Source of the DNA: Datisca glomerata
Lineage: Eukaryota; Streptophyta; Magnoliopsida; Cucurbitales; Datiscaceae
Direction of reading: 5' to 3'
Assembly (NCBI GenBank): GCA_003255025.1
Contig: QANY01004097.1
Span: 186,001-250,000, forward strand
Length of the DNA stretch: 64,000 nucleotides
Within the stretch, counting starts at the first letter, position 1. Every line of letters starts with the position of its first letter. Below the pieces are notes generated by a model. It was not told the DNA's origin. It saw nothing but the letters and a program-made list of their open reading frames with translations, and ran no database searches. Of the stretch, positions 49,285 to 60,908 are shown piece by piece. The translations under genes were made by a program, and so were the position numbers.

Positions 49285-51430
49285 GAAATAACCTTTAACT
49301 ATCAACCGAACTTTGTATTTATCAGTTGTACCATCAGCTCTAAGCTTTCTTTTGAAAATCTATTTATAGCCTATTGGTTTATTCCTGGGTTCGAGGTCAA
49401 CCAATATCCAAGTGTTATTTTGTAAAATGGAATCTATCTCTCTATCAATAGTCTCCTTCCAAAAAGGAGCTTTCAGGGTTTGACATCGCCTCTTTGTATG
49501 TCTGCCTCTTTGTATGTCTGTGGTTCAGATTCCATCAAGTACGTTAAAAACTCTAGACCGAATGAGGTATTCGTTCTAGCTCGTTTGCTTTTTCTAGGCT
49601 CAGGTTCACATTCTTCGTCAATCTGAGCTCTAGACGTACCTTCATCTACTCCTCGTTTGGTAGTTTGATTGTGTTTCCTTCCTTAAATCAAAACACATTC
49701 TCAATTCAGCATTAATAGACTCTATTATAATGTTGGTACTTATGTCAAAAATATCTTACCTAATAACCAAAAATCTATATGCAGCATTGTTTAATGCATA
49801 TCCGATGAAAACATTGTCTATTGTCTTAGGTCCAAGCTTGACTCTCTTTGGCAACGGTATTTGTACATTTGCGAGACACCATCACACTTTTAGGATTTTA
49901 TTGGAAGGCAACTTCCTTTTCCACACTTCATAGGGAGACTTGTTAGTCTTCTTATGTGGAATCCAGTTTAGTATGGTGTTAGTCATAAGTAACCCCCCCC
50001 CCCCCCCNAAAAAACCCCCCCCCCCCCCCCGCCCTTCCCCTCTCAATAAACCATGGGTTAGTCCAGAACTATTTAACATACAGTTCACAATATCCTTCAG
50101 AGTTCTATTTTTTATTTCAGTCACCCCATTTAGTTGAGGCGTGTAAGTAGTTGTAGTCTGATGCACTATGTCATGATGAGCACAGAATTCAGATATCATT
50201 GTGGAGTCATATTCTCCGTCTCGGTCAGATCTAAGCACCTTTATTTTCTTTCCAAGTTGATTTCAACTTCAGACTTGTATGTCTTAAACATATCCAAAAT
50301 CTCATCCTTAGACTGCAACAAATATACATAGCAGAATTTACTACAATAATCAATGAATGTTACAAAGTATTTTCTACCACCTCTACTAGGTGAAAATTTC
50401 ATGTCGCATAAATCACTATATATTAATATTAATAGTTCATTATCTCTTTCTATTGATTTAAATGATTTCTAGTGAATTTGGATTCAACATATATTTCACA
50501 TTTATATCCTTTTTCTATGTCAAATTTAGGTAATAAATCTAAGTTGATCACTCTTTGTATAGATTTCATATTTACGTGACCTAATCTAGCATGACAAATA
50601 TCACATAACTCAACAACATAAACAGAAGATGCAGATTTTCCATTAATTGAAGCAGAAATTACAGCAGAAACATTAAGCTTATACAGACCATCAACCACAT
50701 ACCCCTTACCACAAACATTCATCCCTTAGTTAAAACAAACTTGTCAGATTCAAACACAAGTTTAAATCCACTCTTACATAAAAGGGATCCTGAAACCAAA
50801 TTCCTATGAATGTCTGGTACGTGGAGGATGTTGATGAGTGTGAGTTGTTTACCAGAGGTAAACTTCAATGGCGCTTTTCCTTTTCCTTTTACGTCAGCTT
50901 CAGCGGTATTGCCCATGTACAGTTTTTCACCTTCAACTTCTTCATAAGTTGAAAACATACTTTTGTCACCACGGATGTGCTTAGTAGCACCAATATCAAC
51001 CCACAATGCACAATTCAGAAATTGTTGCACATAGGTCATCCATCCCAGTCACATTAACCATGTTCATGTGACCGTTATTAAGGTCTGCCACTGTGTAGTC
51101 CTTTTTGAATCGGAAGTCTTTTACTCTGTGACTGGCTTTACCGCACACTCAGCAACTACCCTTGTTCTGTTTGTTACTCATACCTTTGTTGACGTTTCCA
51201 CTGTTGTTGCTCATAGCCTTCCTTTTGAAGCTTTTGAGCAGATACCATTTCCTTAGTCTGTTTGTCCTTCAGTGTGAGAGGACATTCTTCCTTCAGAATG
51301 TGTGCCAAATTGAGTGTTGTCAGATAGAATATCATCTTATGTTGCCATCTCTTGAAAACTTCCCCTTTGAACTTCTCTGGTTTCTAAGCGTGAGGAAGAA
51401 TCTTCACAGTTGCAGGTTGTTGCTCCATCG
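49285..51430 (-). pseudogene. Copia gag-pol remnant (element 3)
   Basis: Sense order on the minus strand. Gag starts near 51427 (MEQQPATVKILPHA then stop) and continues FKRWQHKMIFYLTTLNLA. The protease block 50719-51039 reads [10 protein letters not shown], where the active-site DSGA has become DIGA, and ends [21 protein letters not shown]-pre-integrase (50450-50722) has HARLGHVNMKSIQRV and VESKFTRN. The integrase end (49882-50238) has RSDRDGEYDS and TPQLNGVTEIKNRTLKDIV, with a Gly/Pro-run artefact from the C homopolymer. The RT start (49285-49390) reads KRKLRADGTTDKYKVRLIVK. Stops, frameshifts and the protease change make it inactive. Confidence 0.82.
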
Positions 51431-51457
51431 GTAAAAGAAGAAAATTCGTCTTTAGAT

Positions 51458-52245
51458 TGTTGGACCCATAGAGCAATAATGAAAAATAAAATACTTGGAT
51501 TAGATTGTAACAGAATGATTACAACTGAATAATAATAATTGAACGGTTACAGAACAATTAAATGAAAAATTACAGACGAAAAAATAGAAAATTAAATCGG
51601 TAGAGGCTTGCTGTATCAATGTCCTAAAGATGAATTTTCACCTCCATAGTTTGCTTGGAGACTACGGTGAATGTCTCTACAGGATACAACCACCATGATT
51701 GAAGACGTAACAAACAAATGTTTCGATGTTCACAGAACCGAACAATATTTCTTTCTCCCTTTGTTGACTCACGAAAAAACACTTAAGAAAAATGGACCAA
51801 AAATTGATGTTATTTCTCTACTGTAATTGACGCCAAAAATTGGTCTTCTACCAAAAGTCCCCCCCCCCCCATGGAATAACATTGCACCTATATTAAGAGA
51901 GAGCCGATTTTTCGATTATGGAAAACCCCTGTTCTCCCCTCAATTGCCTGAAGGTGGCAGTTTCACCATGAAACTGTCCCTTTGTGGACAGAGTGCAACG
52001 ATGAGCAGTTTCCTTAGAAACTGCCCTCTATCCAATGAACATGTGGTATTAACTTAGTCTAAGTAATTATACACCATCAACTGCTAATACACATCATCAA
52101 ACATGTGTCAAAAAATTAGAACTCCACTTAACATGTGCTAGACTTATTTTTTTACTCGCATTGTCTTTTCTTTTTAATTTTCATTCACAACTTACACTTA
52201 GCTTAGCTTTACTTAATAAAGCATCTAGCTCAATTAGCTCCAACA
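51458..52245 (-). repeat. 5' LTR of Copia element 3
   Basis: It runs from TGTTGGACCCATAG (plus strand) to AGCTCCAACA at 52245, about 788 bp, with matching TGTTGG/CCAACA ends. It is the only LTR of this family seen here, so its ends are inferred from the TG...CA borders and from gag at 51427. No clear initiator-tRNA primer site follows it. Confidence 0.65.
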
Positions 52246-52739
52246 AGATATACTCCTGGTTATTGTACGCATTCATGGCTGATAGATGGTTACTGTGAGC
52301 AAGAAAATGACGAAGCGGTGATCAGCCTCCTAGATGAGTTTGTAAAAAGAGGTAGGTATTTGTCTTGATATTTCAATTTTTAGGGCATTCATGAGAAGAT
52401 TATGTAAGAAAGAGAAGATCAATTATACTGAGAAAATATTTTGCACTATGCAAGCGAAGGGCATATCGGGAGATAGTGTTGTGTACATCAGTCTAGCTTA
52501 TGCTTATTGGAAAGCGGAAGTCAAATGTTGCTTCCGAGATGCTAAATGAAATGGCTAATAGAAGGTTGCTTGTATCTGTCCAGATCTATAGATCTTAATT
52601 TAATGCTTCTTTTAGGGGCGACAACATCTTACGTCTCTTTTGGGATAATTTTATTGAAGGAGGCCTTATGTCAAAAAATACAATGAAGGAAATATAGCAG
52701 AGGGACACACTTTCCTAACCTGAACTAGGGGATGAATCT
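52246..52739 (+). pseudogene. Inverted copy of the PPR gene 3' end
   Basis: These 494 bp match the reverse complement of 60887-61380, that is, codons from about residue 435 to the stop plus about 20 bp of 3' flank. The frame is broken: a 4-bp duplication (AGGTAGGTATTTG) near 52350, small deletions near 52510, 52600 and 52630, and a TAG replacing a Gln codon near 52695. The 3' flank continues here into unrelated DNA, whereas at the intact gene it runs into a HOS1 intron. Confidence 0.92.
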
Positions 52740-55700
52740 GATGACCTTTTACTTCCTTACTCAAACTGTTTTAATTCCAATCCTTTCATAGCTCGATCCA
52801 CTTTCCAATAAGGTGCTTAAATTGAATATAGCGAAAGTACTATCGTGTGAAATTTCTAGATAAAATGTCTAAGGATCTTTAATACATTGAACAACCAGCT
52901 GCTTCATGACCGCCGCCTATTATATGCATGCATTCGTACCTTCGAATTTGGAGGCATCAGGCATGTGCCATGTTCAATGGAGCATGAGTTGCCGCCTTAG
53001 GTTTGATGGATTGAATTACCGTCTTAGCTTATTCTCGTTTAATCTTTAAACCAAAACGCTAGGTATAATATTCTAATGGTTGCTACCAAATATTTTAGTT
53101 AATATGTTATAATTGTTTATTCATTGTAGAGTATTTAATCTGTACCACAAAGGAGAAATTTTGCAATTACATGTTGTCATCCCTCCATTCACCTAGTCTT
53201 TAGTATTTAACTTGTACATAATTGAGCATCAAAACCTTGTCCACAATGGCATTTATGTGGGTAATTTGGTTCCTTGGAGGTTGACATATCTATGGATTCA
53301 CTACAATAAAATATGCCTTTAGTAGCTTTTCCTATAGCTTTTTCATTAAGCTTTGCAATTATGTCCGTTCATCCTTTCTCGTGGGGCGGCTTACATTTTC
53401 TAACCAATTTATTCCAAAATTTTCTCTCTTCTTTTGGTTTCTTTTGGTTAGCAGGGCCCTAAGGTTTATGGATCTCTCATGTTTTCTACCATGACTGTTC
53501 AATTTAAGCAGACGAAGTCAATGGAGTGACATAGATGTTAACTATACAGAGCAAGATCAGAAGATGATGAAGATATTGGTACATTGACTTTTAATCGAGA
53601 TTCACAAACTCACATGTTTATCGAGTCTTAAATTTTGATGTTATGTATGGTAACCCCATATATCTATATTATAGATGTTATTCAAATTCATCAATATAGA
53701 AGTTTAGAAGTAGATGACGATTAAAAAATTAATCCAAATTTTTGAAATAAAAAGTATATTATGTATAGTGTAAGACATTAAAAAAACAAATTTAGTTTAG
53801 CCAGCAAATTAAAATAGATTATTTTTTTAACCACTGGCAATTTAATGGCAACAATCAAAAGAGTTTCTAATTCTATTGAGTGATTTGTTTAAAGTTGGCA
53901 ATTAATTCCAATGGTAAAATAAAGTTTTGGTATTTAATGACTATTGGAAAATTAATTATTGTGCGGGTTGAGTCTGGCGGGTTATTTTTGGTCTTTGGTT
54001 TGATTTCTACACTTGGCCTATTAGGCCTGAAATTTTAGGTTCGGAAATTATAGCATATAGTCATTTTAGTAGAGTGTTTTAGTTTTTTAATCATTTTTAA
54101 ATTTAATTAAATAATTAATCAAGTTGTGTTGATTATAATTTTCTATTCTCATTATACCATTTTTTAATTAAATATAAAATGAGAGTAAACATAATTATCT
54201 TTTTGGTTTATACAATTATCTTTGTTTTTTAATTAAATAGAAATTTAATTAAGCAATGAAGAATCTTTTTGTTATTAATTAAATAATATCTATCTTTTTA
54301 TTTATACCATTTTCTAATTAAATACAAATTTAATTAAGTATATATCGTTTACACCATTTTCGTTTACACCATTTTAGTTTAAACAATTATTAATTAAATA
54401 TATATTTATTAATAAAATAATTAAATATATAAAATAAAAGTAAATAAAAATTTTCCGTGGGATGTTCAATTTTGTTTTATACATGTATATTTTTGTATTT
54501 TTAAAGACAATTACCCTTTTGTTTTGATCTTTTAAATAATATATATCTATTAATATACAATTATCTTTGAAAATTATCTTGTGATTTAAAAAAATATATT
54601 TATTAATAAAATAATTAAATATAACATAAGAGTAATTAACAATTTCCTTTAACAACATGGGATGTTCTTTTTTGTTTATACAATTTCCACATAAGGAACT
54701 TTGATTAACTGTCCATTCTTCCACTTGATAAGAAAAATGGGTTTTGTTTAAATTTTAAACATTGAGTTGTTAAGTTGTTGGTAAGATTGTTGATAATGTT
54801 TATTGACATCCTTTTATTTTTTACATATTTTATTTTGAATTTTTTTTAAAATATCATGTTATTATCTATACAATTTCAATAATAATATACGAAGATAGAA
54901 CAATTTATTGCTCTTCGGTATATTTTCATATTCGATTGTGATTTTTCATATGAACAACTAAATAAGGACGAACACTCAATCGTAAAGAGTTTTGTGCTAC
55001 TTCCTCACATACGGCAATGCTAATATTTTTTATTACTTTCATACCTACACTCTTAGGTATATTTAACATAGTAAATATATAATTAGACAAATATTATTTT
55101 AATATTCTTTATACCTAGGGTTATAACTATAAAATTCTATAATTTTTTGTTGACTTTTTATATTATCGGCTAAAATGCTAAATATAAAAATTATTGGCTA
55201 TTTTATGAAATAAGTTTCTAGAATGATATATTGCCCTAAAAACCCCCCTTTGTCTTTTAGTCTCGATGTCAGATGATGATTAAACCAGTCTCCGCAGGTT
55301 TAAATCTTTTATAAAAAAAATGACAGGAAAAATCGACAGGTTTATAATGCACCATAATTAAATTTATTTATGCTTGTGCAACTTTCGTAACTATATTAGT
55401 CACCGCGACCGACCATTTTGCAACAAAAAAAAAGACTTTTAGTAGTTTATGCTGAAAATGTGATTTTTGGTCATGGTTCGTTTAATCTTTCTTATAATTC
55501 TCATTATTTGGAATCTATTCAATAGAATGTTGTGTAATTTGATGATTTTACTAGTTATTAATTTTATGTGGGTTTATAATTAGAAACCCGAAGGTCATGT
55601 ATTTTCGGTACTAATTAATTCAATCAATGAGACTAAGTTTCTTAAGACTGGTTTAGGTAACAAAATTCAGATAAGAATAAAAAAAATGATAGGAACAACC

Positions 55701-55973
55701 GTTTAATCTACATCTATTTAACTTTATACTTGTACAAAATAATCTAAGACCGCGTAAAGTAGCACCGAGCAACACGCAAGCATCATACTAGTTCTTAATG
55801 TTTTTGGTTTATTTTTTTAGTTGATCTCAGGATTTTTATCAGGACCAAAATTAACTATTAAATTAAGCTAAAAAAGAAAAGGAATTTTCCCGCCTACAAA
55901 AACAACATGCTCAAAAATCCGAGCTCTCACGCCTTCAAAACAGAGCAACGAAACAATTTTTACCTACAAAACA
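52740..55973. other. Former intergenic DNA, AT-rich, no gene recognised
   Basis: 52740-53300 probably includes the ancestral 3' flank of the PPR gene. CACTACAATAAAATATGCC at 53299 resembles a CACTA end, but no partner was found. From 54060 to 55250 the DNA is extremely AT-rich, with TTAATTAAAT words. I saw no coding exon. In the inversion model this is the interval between HOS1 and PPR. Confidence 0.4.
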
Positions 55974-58900
55974 TCATCTCTTGACAAACCTCGTTCTTCT
56001 ATTCCTCCTCTGCGTAGTATGATGAACACTTTCCTCCTCTTCATCGCTAGTTTCGTCGGATCTCCATCGCAGTCCACCATTCATGTTCTTCTCTTCGAGA
56101 CCACTACTATTTTTCCCTCCATGGTTGCTGTGTTGAATTAAGATAGAATCAGAACCAAGTCCTCACGTACAATAAGGTGGTGTTTGGTTCAATGTAACAG
56201 CAATATAATAGGGAGTTCGTTATAAATTCACATTCTTGTATTTAGTTACTAAGTTATGTTGCCTTGAAATGAAACAATTTGTGTATGGGTACATGGAATC
56301 CCCATTCCTCTGTCTCATTCTTGTAATCCTCATATCATTCTTAATTCACATTTCCCGAGTCTTCCATTCACTCTATAGATCACCTCCCCTCCCTCCAAAA
56401 CTTTATTTTTTCCAATTTTACGCTAATTTACATTCATTTTAACCAAACACCACCTAAAATAATATAAACAGAATACAGAAACAAGGAATCCAATGTCGCA
56501 TAAGTATAAACAAACAAGAACTTAAGATATTACCTCCAAGAAACATCCATTAAATCATCAGAGATAAACATATTGCTATCTGCATCTAACTGTGCCCCTT
56601 TGCTGGTACCGTTCTCCCGGCTATATGTTGAAGCAGTCAAATGTTGGCCAAAGATCATGCCTTGCTCCACACTTTGTGAGAGTTTACTTGAGTTGCTGTC
56701 AAGGAGGTGGCTTCTTTGAAAATTTCTTAGTGAAGTTCTACTCATTTCTTGAAAGGATGGGGTATTCACAGGACTCTCCCGATGAATTCGAGTTAAGGCA
56801 TCCTCAAATTTCTAACTTTTGCTTATGCTATCCTGAGGCTTTAGTCCTCTTTCCGCAACAATAAATGGAGTTCGGGTAGAACTGATCGAGAACCGTAATT
56901 TTTATTTAGTAAAGAATGGCGATGATTGGACGAACCATCTTGTATTCCAGGAGTTTCAGAAACTGATGGCTACAGGAGAGTAAGAGAGGTACTATCAGAT
57001 GAGGGGAGGAATAAACCTGTTGAATTTTGCTCTTGGACCTCATGAGGATTAGATATTTCGGGTCTCTCAACTTCTACAGAAATAGCACCTATATCTGGCA
57101 GTTTTCCAGCCTTCACGTGCAGTTATTGAGCTTCTGGTAGTAACTTCATGAATTTATTCTGTTCAGTTTTAAACATTGAAGCAATTCAGAAAATTTAGCA
57201 TTATTTGATACCCTTGGAGTACTGCTAGTCACAGCGAACCATGGGCCATAAAGATACTGATCTGTTCAAGTCGTTTCTCTCCCTTGCACATACCTGAATT
57301 CAATAAGATTTAACATCCTAATATGATGATTATCATAAAGACATTCTATTTTCTGTAAAGCAATAAGGATTTTACGATTATCCTATAAGAATTGAAGTTA
57401 CTTCGACATGTTCTTTTATTTCTCAAATAAGTTTGTCTTACATTAATGTCAAATTTGTAAGATCTAGTTGGCAAAACCTTTTTAGCTTCATGAAACCTTT
57501 TTCGTTTTTCATAATTTGGTGTATGAACTCTTTCTTCATGAACAGAAAAAATAAAGCTTCCATGCTCTTCATGAAAATGTGGTAGTGGGTAAAGGCGTAT
57601 TTTGATATTTGTGTTTTGTTCTTGAGGAAGAATGAATTTTATAGACAAGAGACAGTTTGTCTATATGTCCTGAAACTAACAGATCTATTATCGATCTAGA
57701 CACGAGGTTTAAGTTGCAACTAATTGAATAGTTTAGGGACGTAAATTTCACAATTATAAGTTCAGGATTCAAAGTGTCAAACGGTGATAGTTTGATGGGC
57801 AAAAGTATATTTAACCCAACAAATTATAAAGGTTGAAATCACTTACAACCAAGCCTTCTCTCCACTGACTTGTCGCTCTCATCCTTGATAAAACCTCAGC
57901 GTCTACATTATTGTTAGATATAAAATCTTGTTCCACATTCTGAAGCGTAAGATGCACTCGGTATGCCTCTCCGTATCGATACCTCTGAAAGAATTTACAA
58001 AAATGTAAATATGTCACAAATGAAACAATTATTTTCCATTATGTACATTCAGAGAACTACTCCACCATAACAGGCCAAGAACATGATACAAGTAGAGAGT
58101 CAATAGAAATGTATAGAAAAAGAGCCCACTAAAGTTAGATTACATTGTTTTGTAAGTTGAATTTGTCAATTTGAAACAACAAAAACTAGTAAAAGCATTT
58201 GTAAGATATGAAATATAATTCAAAAATAATCCTATCATACCTACACCAATAACATCGATTGATCCTCTCAAAAACAAAGTACATTCATCAGTCCTCTAAT
58301 ACCAGAGGAAATGAGGAAAAAACTATCAATTAATACTGAAGGACATGGCTAGCAATGAAATTGTAAACTACAGCTAACAAACAACTCGGATCTAAAATAG
58401 AGTTCAAGGACTTCAAAGTTAGATGTTACCTTACTCCAATATCTCAGTTACATGCAAAAGAATAGAGGAAACAAATTACATATGCAGTAACCCAAGGAAA
58501 GAGCTTTATAATAAGAGTTTGAGCAATGATAACAAAAACCAGATTATAAAGTTAAGGGGTAAAATGATAACAACAAACATATACAATGTTCCAGCATTTG
58601 TGTTGCAAAGATCGTACCATATTGAGCTTATTAACTTGTTTTCAAGATGTATTGGACTATACCAACTCAATTGAACAGGACTAGTCAGCTATAATATTAT
58701 AGCAAGTTTTTAACAATAATATTTATAAACTATATTTCTAAATTTTTTCCTCTGCTATAAGCGCTTAAATATAACATGTACATTATATGTGAATAACCTT
58801 TTCCAAAATGATGTTTTTCAATTTTTACAACATTATCTTCAAATATAATTATTTATATTTCCATAATAAATTCGATCCCCCAATTGGATGCGGTCAATAC

Positions 58901-60753
58901 GGTCATTACCACACCTATAACCCAAGTCATTTCAATCTAAAATTGTTTTTGTCTATTCTTTACTATTACAAAAATTCAATGAACCTCTAATACATTCTCT
59001 AAGGTAAAGATGAACAAGTGCAATCCAATCTGACACAAGCCCAAGTATGAAATATAAATGCTTTTTGTTGATTCGTAAGTTCTTAACATACTAAATTGCA
59101 AGGGCGTAGTACTTAATTGCAAGTCACTTGAATGGTAACAAAGGACGCTACTACTTCAGTACTATCATGCTTACCAATACAGCCTGCCATACAAGGCCAT
59201 AAGATTTAATTCGTATCAAGTTACCCAAAAGTCATGACGATAAATCTAGTTAAAATGCATAATTTGCACCATTACCAACAGCAATATTAACAATAAATCT
59301 GAATTACTCAACTTTAATAGTACAGTGAAGACAATTACCTGAAGATAGAATACGAAAAGAAGACTCCCAACAGGTGTTGGCAACTGAGCAGTAGAACATT
59401 CTAGCAGGCAGTTGTCGAGATATTTCTCCTCATCAGAGTTCCACGGTAATTCTATCATTTTATCCACAAAATTACAACGAACGCAAAGATAGCAAATTTC
59501 ATTCACTAATATTTTCATCCAGTCTCCCCAACCTCTGTATTTGCTTTTGGTATCATCAGAGACATTGCTACATCCTCCATGCATTTTGTTTTCCTTGACC
59601 TTGGTGCAAATCATCCTCTGATACATAAATGCTTCAGTCAAAAGACCACACTCCACCCTTACTCGAGTAACAGCCTCACCAAGTGAAACTGGAGATGATC
59701 CAAAATCATGCCCTGACCACCTTAAAACCATAAGAGCCATTTCAGGATTTTTCCTTTCTAACAGAACTTGGGCAATCTTAGGATGAGTGGTTGGGCTTGA
59801 GATCTCTGGAAGAAGATTACAGGCTTCCCAAATGATATAGGTACATAGAGTAGTTAGCATGTAACTTGAGCATAAACCGTAAAATTATATTCAAGAAACT
59901 AGCATAATATGCATCAACAATGAATAACATTCTTCTTCAAGAACTCGGGTTACTGCATGGAACAAATACTATACACTTGGGCGATTTGAATAAGGAATTC
60001 AAGGGTTCTTGCTAAACAGTTTAAAGTCATAAAAAAATTCATTGAAAACCATAACAAAATCCACCGACTATATTCAGTCTTATTCCTTAAACCAAAAGCA
60101 GTTATTAAAATATTACTTTTTCGTAATTTCTATTGTCCATATTTAATCAAGAACATATAAAGAGCATATGAAAGATTGTTTCTGAATCAATGCCGCATAC
60201 AATACCCTATGTGTGAAGTATGAAAAGTATGTTATGTATTCTAAATTAAAATAATATAAATTAGTTCAAACAATCATGGTACTGACTACTGTACATTGGC
60301 TTTCAAGCTACTAAAATGTGACTCAAGCAATCTTCATATAGAAGAACTTGACAAACTAATATGCCATAAACAGAAACATATGCTTTCACTGTGACATCTG
60401 AGTTCAGTTAAAGATCAACTAGACATTTCTTAGAAAATGACACTCATGTGTTTTGAATTGATACTCATTATATGAACTTGAAATAATCTGATACAGTTGG
60501 GTATACCTTAATAATCTTACATCTAATGCATGAATGGAGAAACAACTGAAGAATTAGATCAGCCATCACAGAATATAAACACGGTAGAAGTTACCTTCAG
60601 AGCCTCATCGGTATGAACATCCAGAAGATAAAAAATAAAAGATTCAAGTATTGAATGCCTTGTTATACTAAAGGCTGCTGCAAAATCCTCTACAATGTCT
60701 CTCCAACTTCCATCAGGCATTGTCCAATGCCGGTCAAACGGGTAATATAGAAG
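55974..60753 (-). pseudogene. HOS1: HOS1 3' half, minus strand (split by inversion)
   Basis: Exons in sense order. 60595-60753 (LLYYPFDRHWTMPDGSWRDI) starts at CAG and ends at GTAACT. 59339-59827 (ACNLLPEISSPTTHPKIAQ ... MIELPWNSDEEKYLDNCLL) lies in the ELYS-like part. 57847-57984 reads RYRYGEAYRVHLTLQNVEQD. 56534 to about 57290 holds KLPDIGAISVEVERPE and later SREN-rich sequence. 55974-56127 ends RWRSDETSDEEEESVHH then RTRFVKR and a stop. Defects: the acceptor before 59827 reads GG rather than AG, an in-frame stop lies at 56812-56814, and more stops and frameshifts fall in 56860-57290. The 5' half is not upstream: sequence above 60887 belongs to the PPR gene. HOS1 is a nuclear-pore E3 ligase of cold and flowering control; this copy cannot work. 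Confidence 0.88.
56177..56454. mobile_element. Tourist-like (PIF/Harbinger) MITE in the last HOS1 intron
   Basis: Perfect 14-bp terminal inverted repeats, GGTGGTGTTTGGTT at 56177-56190 and AACCAAACACCACC at 56441-56454, are flanked by TAA on both sides (56174-56176 and 56455-56457). The 278-bp length, TAA target duplication and GG(T/G)GTGTTTGG end fit Tourist-type MITEs. It lies between the last two HOS1 exons (intron 56128-56533). Confidence 0.85.
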
Positions 60754-60845
60754 CTGTTATAAATTAGGGATAGCAATGGAGACAAAACGTTGCACATTTG
60801 ATAGTATGAAAAAAATCAGCAGAAACATTTGAAATAGAAGTAAAA

Positions 60846-60886
60846 CAATTACAATATCCCAAAAGAGACGTAGATGTTGTTGTCGC
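60846..60886. repeat. 41-bp copy of PPR coding sequence at the PPR/HOS1 junction
   Basis: It matches 60971-61012 within the PPR gene with one gap and few mismatches (shared ATCCCAAAAGAGACGT and GATGTTGTTGTCGC), same orientation, 125 bp apart. It sits exactly between the PPR 3' flank and HOS1 intron sequence. Confidence 0.85.
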
Positions 60887-60908
60887 TAGATTCATCTCAT
60901 TGTTCAGG

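Larger units (their letters stand above)
49285..52245 (-). mobile_element. Copia retrotransposon, 3' truncated (element 3), at the HOS1 break
   Basis: A different Copia family on the minus strand: 5' LTR (51458-52245, sense TGTTGGAGCTAATTGAG), gag, protease, GAG-pre-integrase, integrase and the beginning of RT. It stops inside RT near 49285, where HOS1 exon sequence begins, and has no 3' LTR. The right end joins PPR-derived sequence at 52246 directly. A run of C with one N at 50008 lies within integrase. Confidence 0.85.

Noticed and set aside
53299..53340. CACTACAATAAAATATGCC resembling a CACTA 5' end
   Set aside because: No matching inverted end, subterminal repeats or transposase were found downstream, so an element cannot be supported.
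54374..54724. 116-codon minus-strand frame
   Set aside because: Extremely AT-rich, with Ile/Tyr/Asn-biased composition and no recognisable motif.
57346..57802. Minus-strand frames between HOS1 exons
   Set aside because: They fall inside the intron between exons 57847-57984 and 56534-57290 and show no HOS1 similarity.
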